Of a stretch of 64,000 nt of DNA, positions 1 through 8,876 are shown piece by piece. Position 1 is the first letter of the stretch. Every line of letters begins with the position of its first letter. The position numbers and the translations under genes are program-made. Where the stretch lies: assembly GCF_027812955.1 (NCBI RefSeq), contig NZ_JAPYZV010000007.1:1-64000 (forward strand), written 5' to 3'. A model generated the notes under the pieces. That model did no database searches. It saw nothing but the letters and a program-made list of their open reading frames with translations, and was not told the DNA's origin. Source of the stretch: Pedococcus sp. 5OH_020. GTDB lineage: Bacteria; Actinomycetota; Actinomycetes; Actinomycetales; Dermatophilaceae.

Positions 1-383
1 GGCGCCCGCCGGCCCAGGGCGGTCAGGAACCGGGAGGCGATGCCGTCGAGCTGGCGCACGTGCCCGAACGTGAACGCCCGCAGGAACGAGCCCAGCGTCG
101 AGGGGGCGTACGCGTGGTCGAAGACCCGGCCCATCCCGCCGTGCCGCAACAGGCCCATGTCCTCGATGCTGTCCGCGCCGGCGAGCATCCCGGCGACCAG
201 CGAGACGACCTTCAACCCGGCGTTGGCGCCCTTGTCCGTCGGCACGCTCAACCGCTCCCGCGCCAGCTCAGCCAGCCCGGCCAAGTCCGCCAGGGCGAGC
301 ATCGGGACCAGCCCGGCCGAGGCGACCAGGTTCGGGTCGTCGAAGACCGCCGTGGTCCCGCTGTGCGTGTGAGAGAGTTGCAC
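1..383 (-). mobile_element. IS1380-family transposase, N-terminal part, cut by the window edge
   Basis: The minus strand reads from a GTG at 383 off the left edge (127 codons visible). It begins V-Q-L-S-H-T and continues with FDDPNLVASAGLVP and LARERLSVPTDKGANAG, the usual N-terminus of IS1380-family DDE transposases. The catalytic residues lie outside the window. Just upstream, an inverted repeat (AGATGCCC at 389-396, GGGCATCT at 449-456) may mark the terminal or promoter region of the element, but I could not place the exact IS end. The IS lies inside what appears to be an integrated island ending at the tRNA-Ala fragment near 728. Confidence 0.8.
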
Positions 384-684
384 CTCAGAGATGCCCTTCC
401 GGGTGGGTCGATTGGGACTGTCGCAAGAACCAATCTCCCAGCACGGCGGGGCATCTCGTTGTTACGGCGCGCTCAACACCTCAGGCCCATCGGTGGATCG
501 AGGCTTAGCGAGCGCGAACTAGTCGCTGTTCCCGTGCGCCAACGAGTTGAGTCCATGGGCGCGCGTTCGCCTTCGGAAGTACTGCACCGAAGTACTGCAA
601 CGGGTGGTCGAACGGGCATCTGCAACTGCCGGTTCACGCCTCGCGCCACGCACGGACGGCCCGTTTCGACGACCTCGCGCCGAG
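384..684. other. Non-coding stretch between IS1380 and tRNA-Ala fragment
   Basis: No convincing gene was seen. It contains the inverted repeat 389-396/449-456 and a direct repeat of about 13 bases (gaagtactgcacc/cgaagtactgcaac, about 575-602). It probably holds the IS right end and the distal end of the integrated element whose att site follows. Confidence 0.4.
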
Positions 685-728
685 TTTGCAAGCAGGGGGT
701 TAGGGGTTCGAGTCCCCTTGGCTCCACC
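685..728 (+). tRNA. 3' half of tRNA-Ala(TGC), probable attachment-site remnant
   Basis: The sequence matches the anticodon loop TTTGCAA (anticodon TGC at 687-689), the 3' anticodon-stem strand GCAGG, a complete T arm (AGGGG-TTCGAGT-CCCCT, 702-718), the 3' acceptor strand TGGCTCC (719-725) and discriminator A. The 5' half (acceptor strand, D arm, 5' anticodon stem) is absent. Integrases that target tRNA genes leave such 3' duplications at the far end of the element, so the intact tRNA-Ala should lie left of the window. In related genomes alaT sits between gyrA and ppiA, which fits this position. Confidence 0.75.
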
Positions 729-733
729 GCAGG

Positions 734-3700
734 TCAGAGGCCCTTCCGCTGGCGGGGAGGGCTACTGTCGGCTTCGGACCCAGGAAGCACCGCAGCGCGT
801 GTCCTGGATTTAGCCCGCTCAGGGCAGCGAATCCTCTCCTCGCCAACCCGGGGGCTGTTCGTGCAGCAAGGGCCCTTCGCCCGCAGCAGCACGGTGCGAC
901 GAACTCGCGATCTGGCTGCTAGAGCACAACGCTTGCCATGGCGAAAGTCCGCCGCCGGCATAGGACTCCGTAGGTGCCAGGTGATGGCGATCGGCCGCTC
1001 TCCACGGTGCTGGACGTAGTCCGCCTCGCCGAGGAACAGGTAGGGCGCCCCAGTGCCGAGCGCGGAGACCTTGTTCGGCCGAGTGAAGAGGAGGATGTGG
1101 CTGCCGTTGGCACGGTGCTTGAGGTAGCGCTGACCGGTTTTTGAGGCGACCGTCGTTCCTGACTGGGACTCCCAATGAAACAGATCGGGACTTATCGCGT
1201 AGTCCTGGTACATGGTGGTCGGCGAGTAGTCGGCCTCGGACTTGTGCAGAGTCACGAGGAAGGCATCGGCGTTGGCCGCGGCTGAGAAGAGAACCCCTTC
1301 GCGGAAGCTGTTGGGCTTGCGTCCGTCGATGGAGACGTAGTCCAGTGCAGCGACGATCTCTTCCCGTGTGTACCGGGCGTGGACCCTCAGTGGCCGCATG
1401 CCCAGCTGACCAGGCAGCGGGGTGGCGACCCGCTCGGCCTCCCGCAGACCGAGCCCCACCACAGCTCTCAGGTCCTGCCGCAGAGCGGGCTCATCGCGCA
1501 GCGCGCCGAGCGCCGCGCCGTACGACTCGAACCCACCCCCATCCGGCCACAGCGAAAAGAACAACATCCGTGCGTACGCCTGAAGGACAGGGTTGGCTTT
1601 GCCATAGCTCGGTGCGTCATCGTGGAGCCAGGTCAGGTACGCGTCCGCGCGCTCGCGGTCGTCGACGTGGCACAGCGCGCGGACACGTTTCAGAAGCCGC
1701 GCCTCGAGGGGGCCCTCTTCAGCCACCTCGAGACCGGCCTCACGGCGAAGACGAGCCCAGGAGCGATCGCCGCGGATTACGTCGGCCAGCTCCACGCCGG
1801 AGTCGCCGAGGAAGGTGCCGAGGTCATCGGTCGGGTGGGCTCTCAGCTCCGACGTGATGTTGGGCCAGCGCTTGGTGATCTGACTCTTGATGTTCTCCAG
1901 GACCAGCTTCTGGCTCTGGCGGTCGAGAACAATCTGGCTACCAGCGGGAAGGAACGGGAAGCCCTGCTCGATGTCGCGCTCGAGCGCTGCACGGGTGCTG
2001 CCTGTCATCGCACGGAACCGTTGGTCGAAGCGGAACTCCTTGCGATGGTGGCCGACGAAGTCAAGCGCGGTGAGGACCGCCTTGTCCTTCGCACGACGAA
2101 GCCCTCGTCCAAGTTGCTGCAGGAACACGGTGGAGCTCTCCGTGGGCCGGAGGAAAAGCACGGTGTTGATGGCCGGTACGTCGACACCTTCGTTGAACAC
2201 GTCGACCGTGAACACCACCTGTACGGCGCCATCTCGGAGGTCCTGCACCGCGGCGTCGCGGTCGCTCGACGCAGTGTTGCCGAGCACTGTCGCCGCTTTG
2301 ATCCCGGCCTCGTTGAAGACCTTGGTCATGTACCGCGCATGGTCGCGGGAGACACAGAACCCCAACGCCTTCATGGCCGTGAGATCGGCGACCTTGTCAC
2401 GAACAGCCTTGAGGACGATCCGCGCTCGAGCGTCATTCCCAGTGAATAGATTCGACAGCTCGCCCGTGTCGTAGGCGCCGGCTTTCCAGTCGAGGCGTGT
2501 CAGGTCCATACCGTCCGCCACGGCGAAGTAATGGAACGGTATGAGCAGGTCCGCCTTGAGGGCATCCCAGAGGCGCAGCTCGGCCGCAGTGCGGCCATCA
2601 AAGAAGGACCGCACGTCCAGGCCGTCACCGCGTTCGGGAGTGGCCGTAAGACCAAGGAGTTCCCTCGGGTTGAGGTGACCGAGGATGCGTCGGTAAGTCT
2701 TCGCCTCTGCGTGGTGGAACTCGTCGATGACGACGACTCGGTAGGCCCCGGCGGGGATGTTGGTGATGCCATAGCTGGACAGTGACTGGACCGAAGCGAA
2801 GACATGCGCCCAGCGCTCGGGGCGACGACCGTCCACGTAGAGCTCGCCGAAGCTGGCGTCACCAAGGACCTCGCGATAAGTGCGCATGGACTGCTGGAGG
2901 ATCTCGCGCCGGCGTGCGATGAAGAGCAGCCCCGGGAGCGTTGGGGCCTCGGCAGCCAGGCGCCGGTAGTCGAGGGCAGCGACGACCGTCTTTCCCGTGC
3001 CAGTCGCGGCGACCAAGAGGTTTCGGTGACGGCCGTGAACGACGCGCTCGACCTCGAGCTGGTCGAGCATCTCCTGTTGGTACGGGTAGGCGCGGACTTC
3101 GAGGCCCGAGAGTGTGAGGGTCGCCCTGTCATGAAGGCGCTTGCCGGCTGCTTCGGCCAGCGCATCATCCAACTTGTCGCGATCGGCGTTGGGGTCGTAG
3201 CACTCGAACGTGGCGTCGTTCCAGTAACTGTCGAACGTGGCGAGGAACTTCTGCAGCAAGGGCGGCGTGGACACGGACGACAAGCGCACGTTCCACTCGA
3301 CGCCATCCAGCATCGCGGCACGCGAGAGGTTGCTGGAGCCCACGTACGCCGTGTCGAAGCCGGTGTTGCGTCGGAAGAGCCAGGCTTTGGCGTGCAGTCT
3401 CGTTCGTTGGGCGTCGTACTGCACCTTAACTTGAGCTCCGAAGTCCCTCACCAGTCGATCGAGGGCGGCCCGCTCAGTCGCCCCCATGTAGGTCGTGGTG
3501 ATCACACGGAGAGGGACGCCACGCTCTCGTAGCGCCTTCAGCCGGTCGTCAAAGAGGCGCAGGCCGTACCACTTGACGAACGCCATGATGACATCGACCT
3601 GGTCAGCACTCGTCAGCTCAGCGCGAATCTCGTGGCCAATTCCTGGCTCACCCGGGGCATTGGTAAGCAGAGCGGCCTCCGAGAGCGGTGTAGACGGACG

Positions 3701-4030
3701 CTCGTCAAGCACACGGACCAGGGTGCCCGGGGCGGACGGCATCGCAAGGGCGAGGAGTTGGCGTGCGGCCGACAGGGAATCCTCAGAAGCCCCCAGCGTC
3801 TCAACGATCCGGTTGACCAGGGCCAACCGTCGCTCAGCGTCCCTCTCCTGGCGTAGGGCCCGCAGGGTGACATCACGGACATGCCTTGCGAGGACATCCG
3901 GCTCGTCGGCCTCGTCGATCGCTCCCCTGTGGACGACCAAGGTCGAGATATCCGCCAGACGCTTCTCCAGGGCACGCGTAATCAGGCTTTCGTATATCCC
4001 CTCAAGCAGGGTTCCGTCCCCGTTTGTCAC
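734..4030 (-). CDS. PLD-nuclease/DEAH helicase with DUF3427 domain, C-terminal frameshift
   Basis: Superfamily II helicase of about 1,040 native residues. The N-terminal third has a phospholipase-D-like nuclease segment (RLHAKAWLFRR, then GSSNLSRAA, about residues 205-235). The ATPase core follows: Walker A AATGTGKT (about 340), DEFHH Walker B (about 437), LTATPER motif III and QQLGRGLRR motif VI. The C-terminal part is DUF3427. GTG start at 4030. Near 950 the reading frame departs from the family ending: removing one T from GACTTTCGCC gives D-F-A-M-A-S-V-V-L-stop at 919. As read, the protein instead runs about 60 unrelated residues further to 734. Such helicases often occur on mobile or defence islands, and this one abuts the tRNA-Ala scar. 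Confidence 0.85.
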   Translation of the reverse strand: MTNGDGTLLEGIYESLITRALEKRLADISTLVVHRGAIDEADEPDVLARHVRDVTLRALRQERDAERRLALVNRIVETLGASEDSLSAARQLLALAMPSAPGTLVRVLDERPSTPLSEAALLTNAPGEPGIGHEIRAELTSADQVDVIMAFVKWYGLRLFDDRLKALRERGVPLRVITTTYMGATERAALDRLVRDFGAQVKVQYDAQRTRLHAKAWLFRRNTGFDTAYVGSSNLSRAAMLDGVEWNVRLSSVSTPPLLQKFLATFDSYWNDATFECYDPNADRDKLDDALAEAAGKRLHDRATLTLSGLEVRAYPYQQEMLDQLEVERVVHGRHRNLLVAATGTGKTVVAALDYRRLAAEAPTLPGLLFIARRREILQQSMRTYREVLGDASFGELYVDGRRPERWAHVFASVQSLSSYGITNIPAGAYRVVVIDEFHHAEAKTYRRILGHLNPRELLGLTATPERGDGLDVRSFFDGRTAAELRLWDALKADLLIPFHYFAVADGMDLTRLDWKAGAYDTGELSNLFTGNDARARIVLKAVRDKVADLTAMKALGFCVSRDHARYMTKVFNEAGIKAATVLGNTASSDRDAAVQDLRDGAVQVVFTVDVFNEGVDVPAINTVLFLRPTESSTVFLQQLGRGLRRAKDKAVLTALDFVGHHRKEFRFDQRFRAMTGSTRAALERDIEQGFPFLPAGSQIVLDRQSQKLVLENIKSQITKRWPNITSELRAHPTDDLGTFLGDSGVELADVIRGDRSWARLRREAGLEVAEEGPLEARLLKRVRALCHVDDRERADAYLTWLHDDAPSYGKANPVLQAYARMLFFSLWPDGGGFESYGAALGALRDEPALRQDLRAVVGLGLREAERVATPLPGQLGMRPLRVHARYTREEIVAALDYVSIDGRKPNSFREGVLFSAAANADAFLVTLHKSEADYSPTTMYQDYAISPDLFHWESQSGTTVASKTGQRYLKHRANGSHILLFTRPNKVSALGTGAPYLFLGEADYVQHRGERPIAITWHLRSPMPAADFRHGKRCALAARSRVRRTVLLRAKGPCCTNSPRVGEERIRCPERAKSRTRAAVLPGSEADSSPPRQRKGL

Positions 4031-4125
4031 GCTGGCAGCCTGCCAGGTGCGCCTGACACATGCGCCGCTTTCGAGCGTTGCGCACTCTCGGTGTGGCGAG
4101 GCCTAGGGTGGCGATCGTGTCCGGC

Positions 4126-4740
4126 ATGCACTTCGAGCGGATGGCGCGTGAGTATGCCGGATCGCGTCCGCCATACCCCGATGCCCTCTTCGCCGCCCTG
4201 CGAGCAGCGGGCGTGGCCGGCCCAGGGCTCCGGGTCCTCGAGGTCGGCGCTGGCGATGGGCTCGCCACGAGAGAGCTGCTCCGCCTAGGCAGCGGCGTGG
4301 TCGCTCTCGAGCCCGGCCAGCAGCTCGCAGACCTGCTGGCAGCTGCCAACCCGGGTGCGGAAGTCGTCCACGCGCGACTCGAAGACGCGATCCTGCCGGA
4401 CACCACCTTCGACTCGGTCGTCGCGGCCACCTCGCTCCACTGGGTCGACCTCTCCGTCGGCCTGCCCAAGCTTCACGCCGCGCTGCGACCTCACGGGTGG
4501 CTCGCCGTCTGGCGGACGATCTTCGGCGACGACTCTGTCGAGACGAAGTTCCGCCGAAGGGTCACGGAGATCGTCGCGGCGCGGCAACAACAGGACCAAG
4601 AGCCCAAGAGGGAAGAGCGTCCCACGATGGAGGAGCTCGCCGCCGGGGGCTGGTTCGATCCGGTGGGCACCCAGCACTGGCGGTGGTCGATATACCTGAG
4701 CACAGACCAGGTCCGCCGGCTCTTTCGGACCTTTCAGTAA
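4126..4740 (+). CDS. Class I SAM-dependent methyltransferase, frameshifted near its 3' end
   Basis: The start MHFERMAREYA is typical of this family (GTG at 4117 is an alternative). The SAM-binding motif VLEVGAGDG is followed by VALEPG and the substrate-region motif SLHWVD. The frame stops at 4740 after LFRTFQ. One T fewer in ACCTTTCAGTAAC restores F-S-N-W-D-S-T-E and carries the frame to a stop at 4852, including EHYQTVLHLLRR, the normal C-terminal helix. The gene is therefore probably one 4126-4852 reading frame with a +1 frameshift near 4733. The substrate is unknown. It is divergent from the helicase gene. Confidence 0.8.
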   Translation: MHFERMAREYAGSRPPYPDALFAALRAAGVAGPGLRVLEVGAGDGLATRELLRLGSGVVALEPGQQLADLLAAANPGAEVVHARLEDAILPDTTFDSVVAATSLHWVDLSVGLPKLHAALRPHGWLAVWRTIFGDDSVETKFRRRVTEIVAARQQQDQEPKREERPTMEELAAGGWFDPVGTQHWRWSIYLSTDQVRRLFRTFQ

Positions 4741-4877
4741 CTGGGACAGCACCGAGGTCGAGGCCGCAGCAGCCGCAGTCGACGACGTCGGTGGCCAGGT
4801 CACCGAGCACTACCAGACCGTCCTGCACCTCCTTCGCCGCATCGCCCGGTAGCCAACCGCCTCCCGCCGACCGCTGG

Positions 4878-5669
4878 CTACCGTGCGTCCAGAGCGGGCG
4901 GCGGGAGGGTCACCCCGAACCCTGCAACGGCCAGGCGCAGCAACACTTGCCCCGGGGCCAGGAGGTCGGCGATGCGGGCGGCACTCAGCACCTCGAGCTC
5001 CGCCAGCCGCGCGGCATACGGCTCTGGGCCGGCAAGCCGAGCCCCCTGCAGCTCCATGGTGTTGTGCCACACCTTCTGTCTCGCCTCCCGCAGGAACCGT
5101 CTGGACGACAGCCGGTTCAATGGTTGCAGCACGCGGTCGAGCAGGGTGCGTCCGGCAACGGCCCCCAGCTCCTCGTCCTCGGCGGCCACGCGGCCGGACA
5201 GGATCCCGTCGATCCGTTCGTGGTCGCGACGCCGGCGACCGACGACCACCGGGTTGTCGAAGTCGACGTCCCTGATCACCGCCAGTAACGCCTGCGGCAG
5301 GTCGTAGTTGATGTGCGCGTTGATCCCGAGCAGCACGTGTCGCAGAGCCGGTAGCTCCAGAGGCGCGTCGAAGGCCAGCCGCCACGGCCGGGGCACCGAC
5401 GGGCTGCCGGCGAGGTCGAGGTCGAGCGCGGCGAGGTAGAGGTCGGCGAAGACGACGTCCCACTGCTCCACCCAGTGGGGGTCCTCGAACTGCGCGTCGG
5501 AGATGGCCTTGCCCACGGCCGCCGTGGTCCGGCGGTACGTCTCGAGGAAGAGCCGCTGTGAGGTCCGTTCGGGTGGCATCCGGTCGAGCCGGTCCGCCAT
5601 GGCGCCGAGCACCGTGTCGAGGCCGCGGTCCGAGGGCGTCGGCGCAGACCCAGGCGAGCTGGTGGACAT
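4878..5669 (-). CDS. DUF5995 family protein
   Basis: 263 residues. The hallmark LLGINAHINYDLPQAL lies near residue 112, preceded by a region that follows the DUF5995 pattern (RTSQRLFLETYRR, HWVEQWDVVFADLY). No signal peptide or membrane segment is visible. The biochemical role of the family is not established. The ATG at 5669 is divergent from the next gene, with about 107 bp between them. Confidence 0.8.
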   Translation of the reverse strand: MSTSSPGSAPTPSDRGLDTVLGAMADRLDRMPPERTSQRLFLETYRRTTAAVGKAISDAQFEDPHWVEQWDVVFADLYLAALDLDLAGSPSVPRPWRLAFDAPLELPALRHVLLGINAHINYDLPQALLAVIRDVDFDNPVVVGRRRRDHERIDGILSGRVAAEDEELGAVAGRTLLDRVLQPLNRLSSRRFLREARQKVWHNTMELQGARLAGPEPYAARLAELEVLSAARIADLLAPGQVLLRLAVAGFGVTLPPPALDAR

Positions 5670-5776
5670 CCGGAACTCCTCACGAGCGCGGTCCCTGCGG
5701 GACTATTCTCGGACTCGGCCGGGCGGTTGTCAGGCAGTTGCCGGGCGCGTCCACCGGCCGGGAAGCCAGGTACGCC

Positions 5777-6373
5777 GTGCTGACCCGCCACAGTCCTCGC
5801 GAGTTCGACGCCGTTGCGCTGGGCCGGCTCGAGACCGACGCGTGGGCCGGGTACTACCGTCGTGAGTGGCTTCGCGCGCTCCGGGCGTTCGTGGGGATGG
5901 TGCGGGAGGGCTTCGGGCTGGGACCGTGGTTCACCCTCGTCGGCGCCTGGCACGTGCTCCGCGCGAACCAGGCGTGGGCGCCGTTCCCGCGGAACGACCC
6001 GGATGCGGCCCGGGCCTCGATGCGCCGGTTCTATGCCTTGGTCGTCGCGCACTCGGACCTGCGCCTTGACCCGACCCGCGCTGCGGAGCTCGAGGTCGAG
6101 TGGTGGCGGCTTCACCGGGCACGCCAACACGACTCCTCCGTCTCCCGCGCAGACCTCGAGCAGGCCCTCGTCGACCTCTACGCCTATGTCTACGGCACGG
6201 CACCGAGCCTCATGGCCGAGGCCGCCCGCTGCCGCGCCGAAGCCATGGACCTCTCCGACGCCTGGGTCGCCGCCGGCTGCGACCCCGCCGACCCCCTCCT
6301 CGCAGCGGAGCGGCGGGCGCTCGTCGCCTCGTACGCCGCTCTGCTCGACGCGGTGTCCAGGAGCCCGGTATGA
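5777..6373 (+). CDS. Conserved hypothetical protein
   Basis: About 198 residues from the GTG at 5777 (VLTRHSPREFD). Features are aromatic and Arg-rich: WAGYYRREWLRALRAF, FTLVGAWHVLRANQAWAP, and LEVEWWRLHR near residue 115. There is no clear membrane segment or catalytic motif and I do not recognise the family. Its TGA overlaps the ATG of the next gene (ATGA at 6370-6373), so the two are translationally coupled and may act together at the membrane. The start is uncertain because the frame is open further upstream. Confidence 0.65.
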   Translation: MLTRHSPREFDAVALGRLETDAWAGYYRREWLRALRAFVGMVREGFGLGPWFTLVGAWHVLRANQAWAPFPRNDPDAARASMRRFYALVVAHSDLRLDPTRAAELEVEWWRLHRARQHDSSVSRADLEQALVDLYAYVYGTAPSLMAEAARCRAEAMDLSDAWVAAGCDPADPLLAAERRALVASYAALLDAVSRSPV

Positions 6374-7272
6374 CCCCCGCTGTCTCCGCCAACGACTCCA
6401 CCCCCGAAGGCACCGCCCCGGAAGGCATCAGCCACGACGACCGGCTGCTCGGGACGACGAGGCTCCTGTCCGCGTTCATCGCCCCGTTCCTGCTCGTGGC
6501 CTTCGTGATCCTCTACGGGTTCCCCGGCGAGACGAAGCGCTTGTGGTCGTGGACCATCCAGTCTCACCTGACCTCCATGCTGCTGGCCTCCGCGTACCTC
6601 GGCGGGTGCTACTTCTTCGTCCGGGTCGTCTTCGTGGAGCGGCACTGGGCCGCCGTCCGCGCAGGGTTCGTGGCGGTCACCATCTTCGCGAGCCTGCTCG
6701 GGGTCGCGACGATCGTGCACTGGGACCGCTTCAGCCACGGCAACGTCGCCTTCTGGATCTGGACGGCCCTCTACTTCACGGCCCCGTTCCTCGTCGCTGC
6801 GTCCTGGGTCACGAACCAGCGGTATGCGGCGCCACCGGGCGCAGCGCAGGCGCGGGTCCCGGCCGGTGCTCGCTGGGCGGTGGCCGGGGTGAGTGGGCTG
6901 GCTCTCGTGACCGGCGTCGTGCTCTTCCTGACCCCGGTGTGGGCCGCACGACTGTGGCCCTGGACGCTGACGCCGCTCACGGCGCGAGTGGTGGGCGCGA
7001 CGTTCTGCCTCGGCAGTGCGGGGCTCGTGGTGCTGGTCGACGACCGCCTCGAAGCGGTACGGCTGATGAACGAGGTCCAGCTCGTCGTGTTCGCGCTGAT
7101 CCTTCTCGGGGCCGTGCGGTCGCGACACGAGCTCATCGGCGACCGCCCGCTCACCTGGGTCATGGGGGTCGCCTTCGTCGCCCTGTTCGTCGTCTCGGCC
7201 GCGGTCCCGTTCGCGACGGCCCGGTCGCGCGGACCCGGACGGCCCCTTGCTCCCCTGCCGAGCAAGGAGTAG
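6370..7272 (+). CDS. Polytopic membrane protein of unknown function
   Basis: 300 residues from the ATG at 6370, sharing ATGA with the upstream stop. Hydrophobic stretches suggest about eight membrane helices (for example FIAPFLLVAFVILYGF, SMLLASAYLGGCYFFVRVVF, ALVTGVVLFLTPVWA). The N-terminal 30 residues are acidic and low in complexity. The end (GPGRPLAPLPSKE) is a soluble tail. No transporter or enzyme motif is recognised. Operon context with the preceding hypothetical protein is the only functional hint. Confidence 0.7.
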   Translation: MTPAVSANDSTPEGTAPEGISHDDRLLGTTRLLSAFIAPFLLVAFVILYGFPGETKRLWSWTIQSHLTSMLLASAYLGGCYFFVRVVFVERHWAAVRAGFVAVTIFASLLGVATIVHWDRFSHGNVAFWIWTALYFTAPFLVAASWVTNQRYAAPPGAAQARVPAGARWAVAGVSGLALVTGVVLFLTPVWAARLWPWTLTPLTARVVGATFCLGSAGLVVLVDDRLEAVRLMNEVQLVVFALILLGAVRSRHELIGDRPLTWVMGVAFVALFVVSAAVPFATARSRGPGRPLAPLPSKE

Positions 7273-7290
7273 GTCAGCGACAGCCGTTCG

Positions 7291-7725
7291 TCAGTCTGTC
7301 CGCCGTGGTCGGCTGCCGCGCGAGTAGGTCAGCTGCAGGAAGGCCGGGAACCTTCCGCTGCCCACAAGTCGCCTGACTGGACCTTTGGCCTGCGCCGCAG
7401 CCACCTCGGCACCCACCAGGCGAGGCTCCGTCGCGGCGTACTCCCGCCCCTTCCAGGTCACCGTCGCGCCGCCTGCAGCGAGGACGTTGCGCGCCCAGTT
7501 GGTCGTGGTCCCCCACGGCAGACCGATGAGCATGGTGTCCGAGGAGCCGGTAGGGATGATGGCTACGGGGACGGCGTACTCCTTTCCCGACCTGCGCCCG
7601 CGGTGATGCACCACGGCCCAGATCGGGAACCAGCGCCGCCCGGCCAGCAGCCTGGCCACCGGCTCACTGGCGCGGACCGCCCACGCAGGGGGACCCGTGG
7701 CCGCGCTCTTCTTGGTGTCATTCAC
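7291..7725 (-). CDS. Deazaflavin (F420)-dependent nitroreductase/quinone reductase-like protein
   Basis: 144 residues from a GTG at 7725. The pattern HHRGRRSGKEYAVPV, then LPWGTTTNWARNVLAAGGATVTWKGREY is characteristic of the small split-barrel F420H2-dependent Ddn/DUF385 family, which reduces quinones or nitro compounds. Family membership is clear from these motifs, but the substrate cannot be inferred. It is convergent with the membrane-protein gene (18 bp gap). Confidence 0.8.
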   Translation of the reverse strand: MNDTKKSAATGPPAWAVRASEPVARLLAGRRWFPIWAVVHHRGRRSGKEYAVPVAIIPTGSSDTMLIGLPWGTTTNWARNVLAAGGATVTWKGREYAATEPRLVGAEVAAAQAKGPVRRLVGSGRFPAFLQLTYSRGSRPRRTD

Positions 7726-7775
7726 CCACCAAGGATGCGCCAATTCACCACGTAATGAAAGGGTGGAGGGGTGTC

Positions 7776-8276
7776 TTACGGAGCCAGCAGGGCGAACGGG
7801 ACCCGGCAGCTCACCCCCACTGTGTTGAGCCGCTCCACCAGGGGCCGGCCGTCGACCACCGGCAGGTGCATCGGCCTCGGCCTGCCTGCCGCGAGGGACT
7901 GTGCGTACCCGTCGCGGGCCGCGACCAGCCGCTGCCAGTCGGCGAGCCACCGCTCTACCGGACGGTCCGAGGCGAGCCGCTCGGCCCCCAGCTGCTCCAT
8001 CGTCGCGACCAGCTCGGTCACGGCGTCGTTCTGGGCGTTGATCGCCCCGACCCGCTGCGAGATCGGAGCAGTGGTGCCCACGGCGGCCTCGGACGCGGTG
8101 TCACGCATCCGGGCGCAGGCGGCTGCCGCCGTGCGGGTGATGACCGACTGCTCGAGGACGTCCGGGTCGTCGGTGTGCGCGAAGCTCCACAGCTTGGTCA
8201 GAGCCACGGACACGAGCACGATTGCGAGGACCACCGAGAGGCGGGCGAGCCAGCCTCTGACCCTCTCCCCGGTCAC
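7776..8276 (-). CDS. Membrane-anchored hypothetical protein
   Basis: 166 residues from a GTG at 8276. One N-terminal membrane helix (LSVVLAIVLVSVALTKLW, residues about 13-30) is followed by an extracytoplasmic helical domain with a Cys pair (Cys about 54 and Cys about 157), which could form a disulphide. I recognise no family. It lies 26 bp downstream of the SRPBCC gene on the same strand. Confidence 0.6.
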   Translation of the reverse strand: MTGERVRGWLARLSVVLAIVLVSVALTKLWSFAHTDDPDVLEQSVITRTAAAACARMRDTASEAAVGTTAPISQRVGAINAQNDAVTELVATMEQLGAERLASDRPVERWLADWQRLVAARDGYAQSLAAGRPRPMHLPVVDGRPLVERLNTVGVSCRVPFALLAP

Positions 8277-8302
8277 GGCCGACCTCCGCGCGTGTTACGG
8301 GC

Positions 8303-8746
8303 TCAGCGCGGCATGCCGCTCTCCGCCATGGCCTTCAGTTTGGTCATGGCGTCCAGCGTCTGGTTCGGCAGCTGGCGTTTGATCAGGGGCGAGAACACCT
8401 TGCCGACCCCCTTGGTGGCGATGTCGATCGTGTGCGTCAGGGTCGTCCCGACCCCGTCGGACGCCGCCACGAAGTCGACCGTCACGTCCATCATCTTGTC
8501 CGAGAACTTCATCGCGAAGTGCCGGGCCGGTTCCCGGGCCACGATCTCGCCGTCCATCGTCCCGGTGCGGCGGCTGTCGTGGTAGTGGTACGTGAGCTTC
8601 GTCCCCACCTCGTTGGGCCCCGAGTCGAGCTTGTCGATGCCCGTGCAGCGCGAGAGCCACTGAGGCGTCTTGGTGAAGTCGTCCATGATGGCGAAGACCT
8701 CCTGCGGAGGCGCGCTGACCGAGAGCGTGTGCGAGAAGTGCGGCAT
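8303..8746 (-). CDS. SRPBCC (START-like) lipid/polyketide-binding family protein
   Basis: 147 residues. The pattern MPHFSHTLSVSAPPQEVFAIMDDFTK and WLSRCTGIDKL follows the helix-grip SRPBCC fold (polyketide cyclase/coenzyme Q-binding COQ10 type). Such proteins bind small hydrophobic ligands. No catalytic residue can be assigned. Confidence 0.75.
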   Translation of the reverse strand: MPHFSHTLSVSAPPQEVFAIMDDFTKTPQWLSRCTGIDKLDSGPNEVGTKLTYHYHDSRRTGTMDGEIVAREPARHFAMKFSDKMMDVTVDFVAASDGVGTTLTHTIDIATKGVGKVFSPLIKRQLPNQTLDAMTKLKAMAESGMPR

Positions 8747-8876
8747 GGCGTGCTCCGAACGGCAGAGGTATGAGGTGGACTCACGCTACTGCGTCTGCGC
8801 GCCCCCGAGATCGGCCGCGAACAACCGCATGACCTCAGCAATGACCTCAGCCATGACCCCGGCTGTGACCCTGCTG

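Noticed and set aside
473-727. Minus-strand ORF beginning MEPRGLEPLTPCLQTRR
   Set aside because: It is the known artefact of translating a tRNA T arm backwards; the DNA is the tRNA-Ala 3' half.
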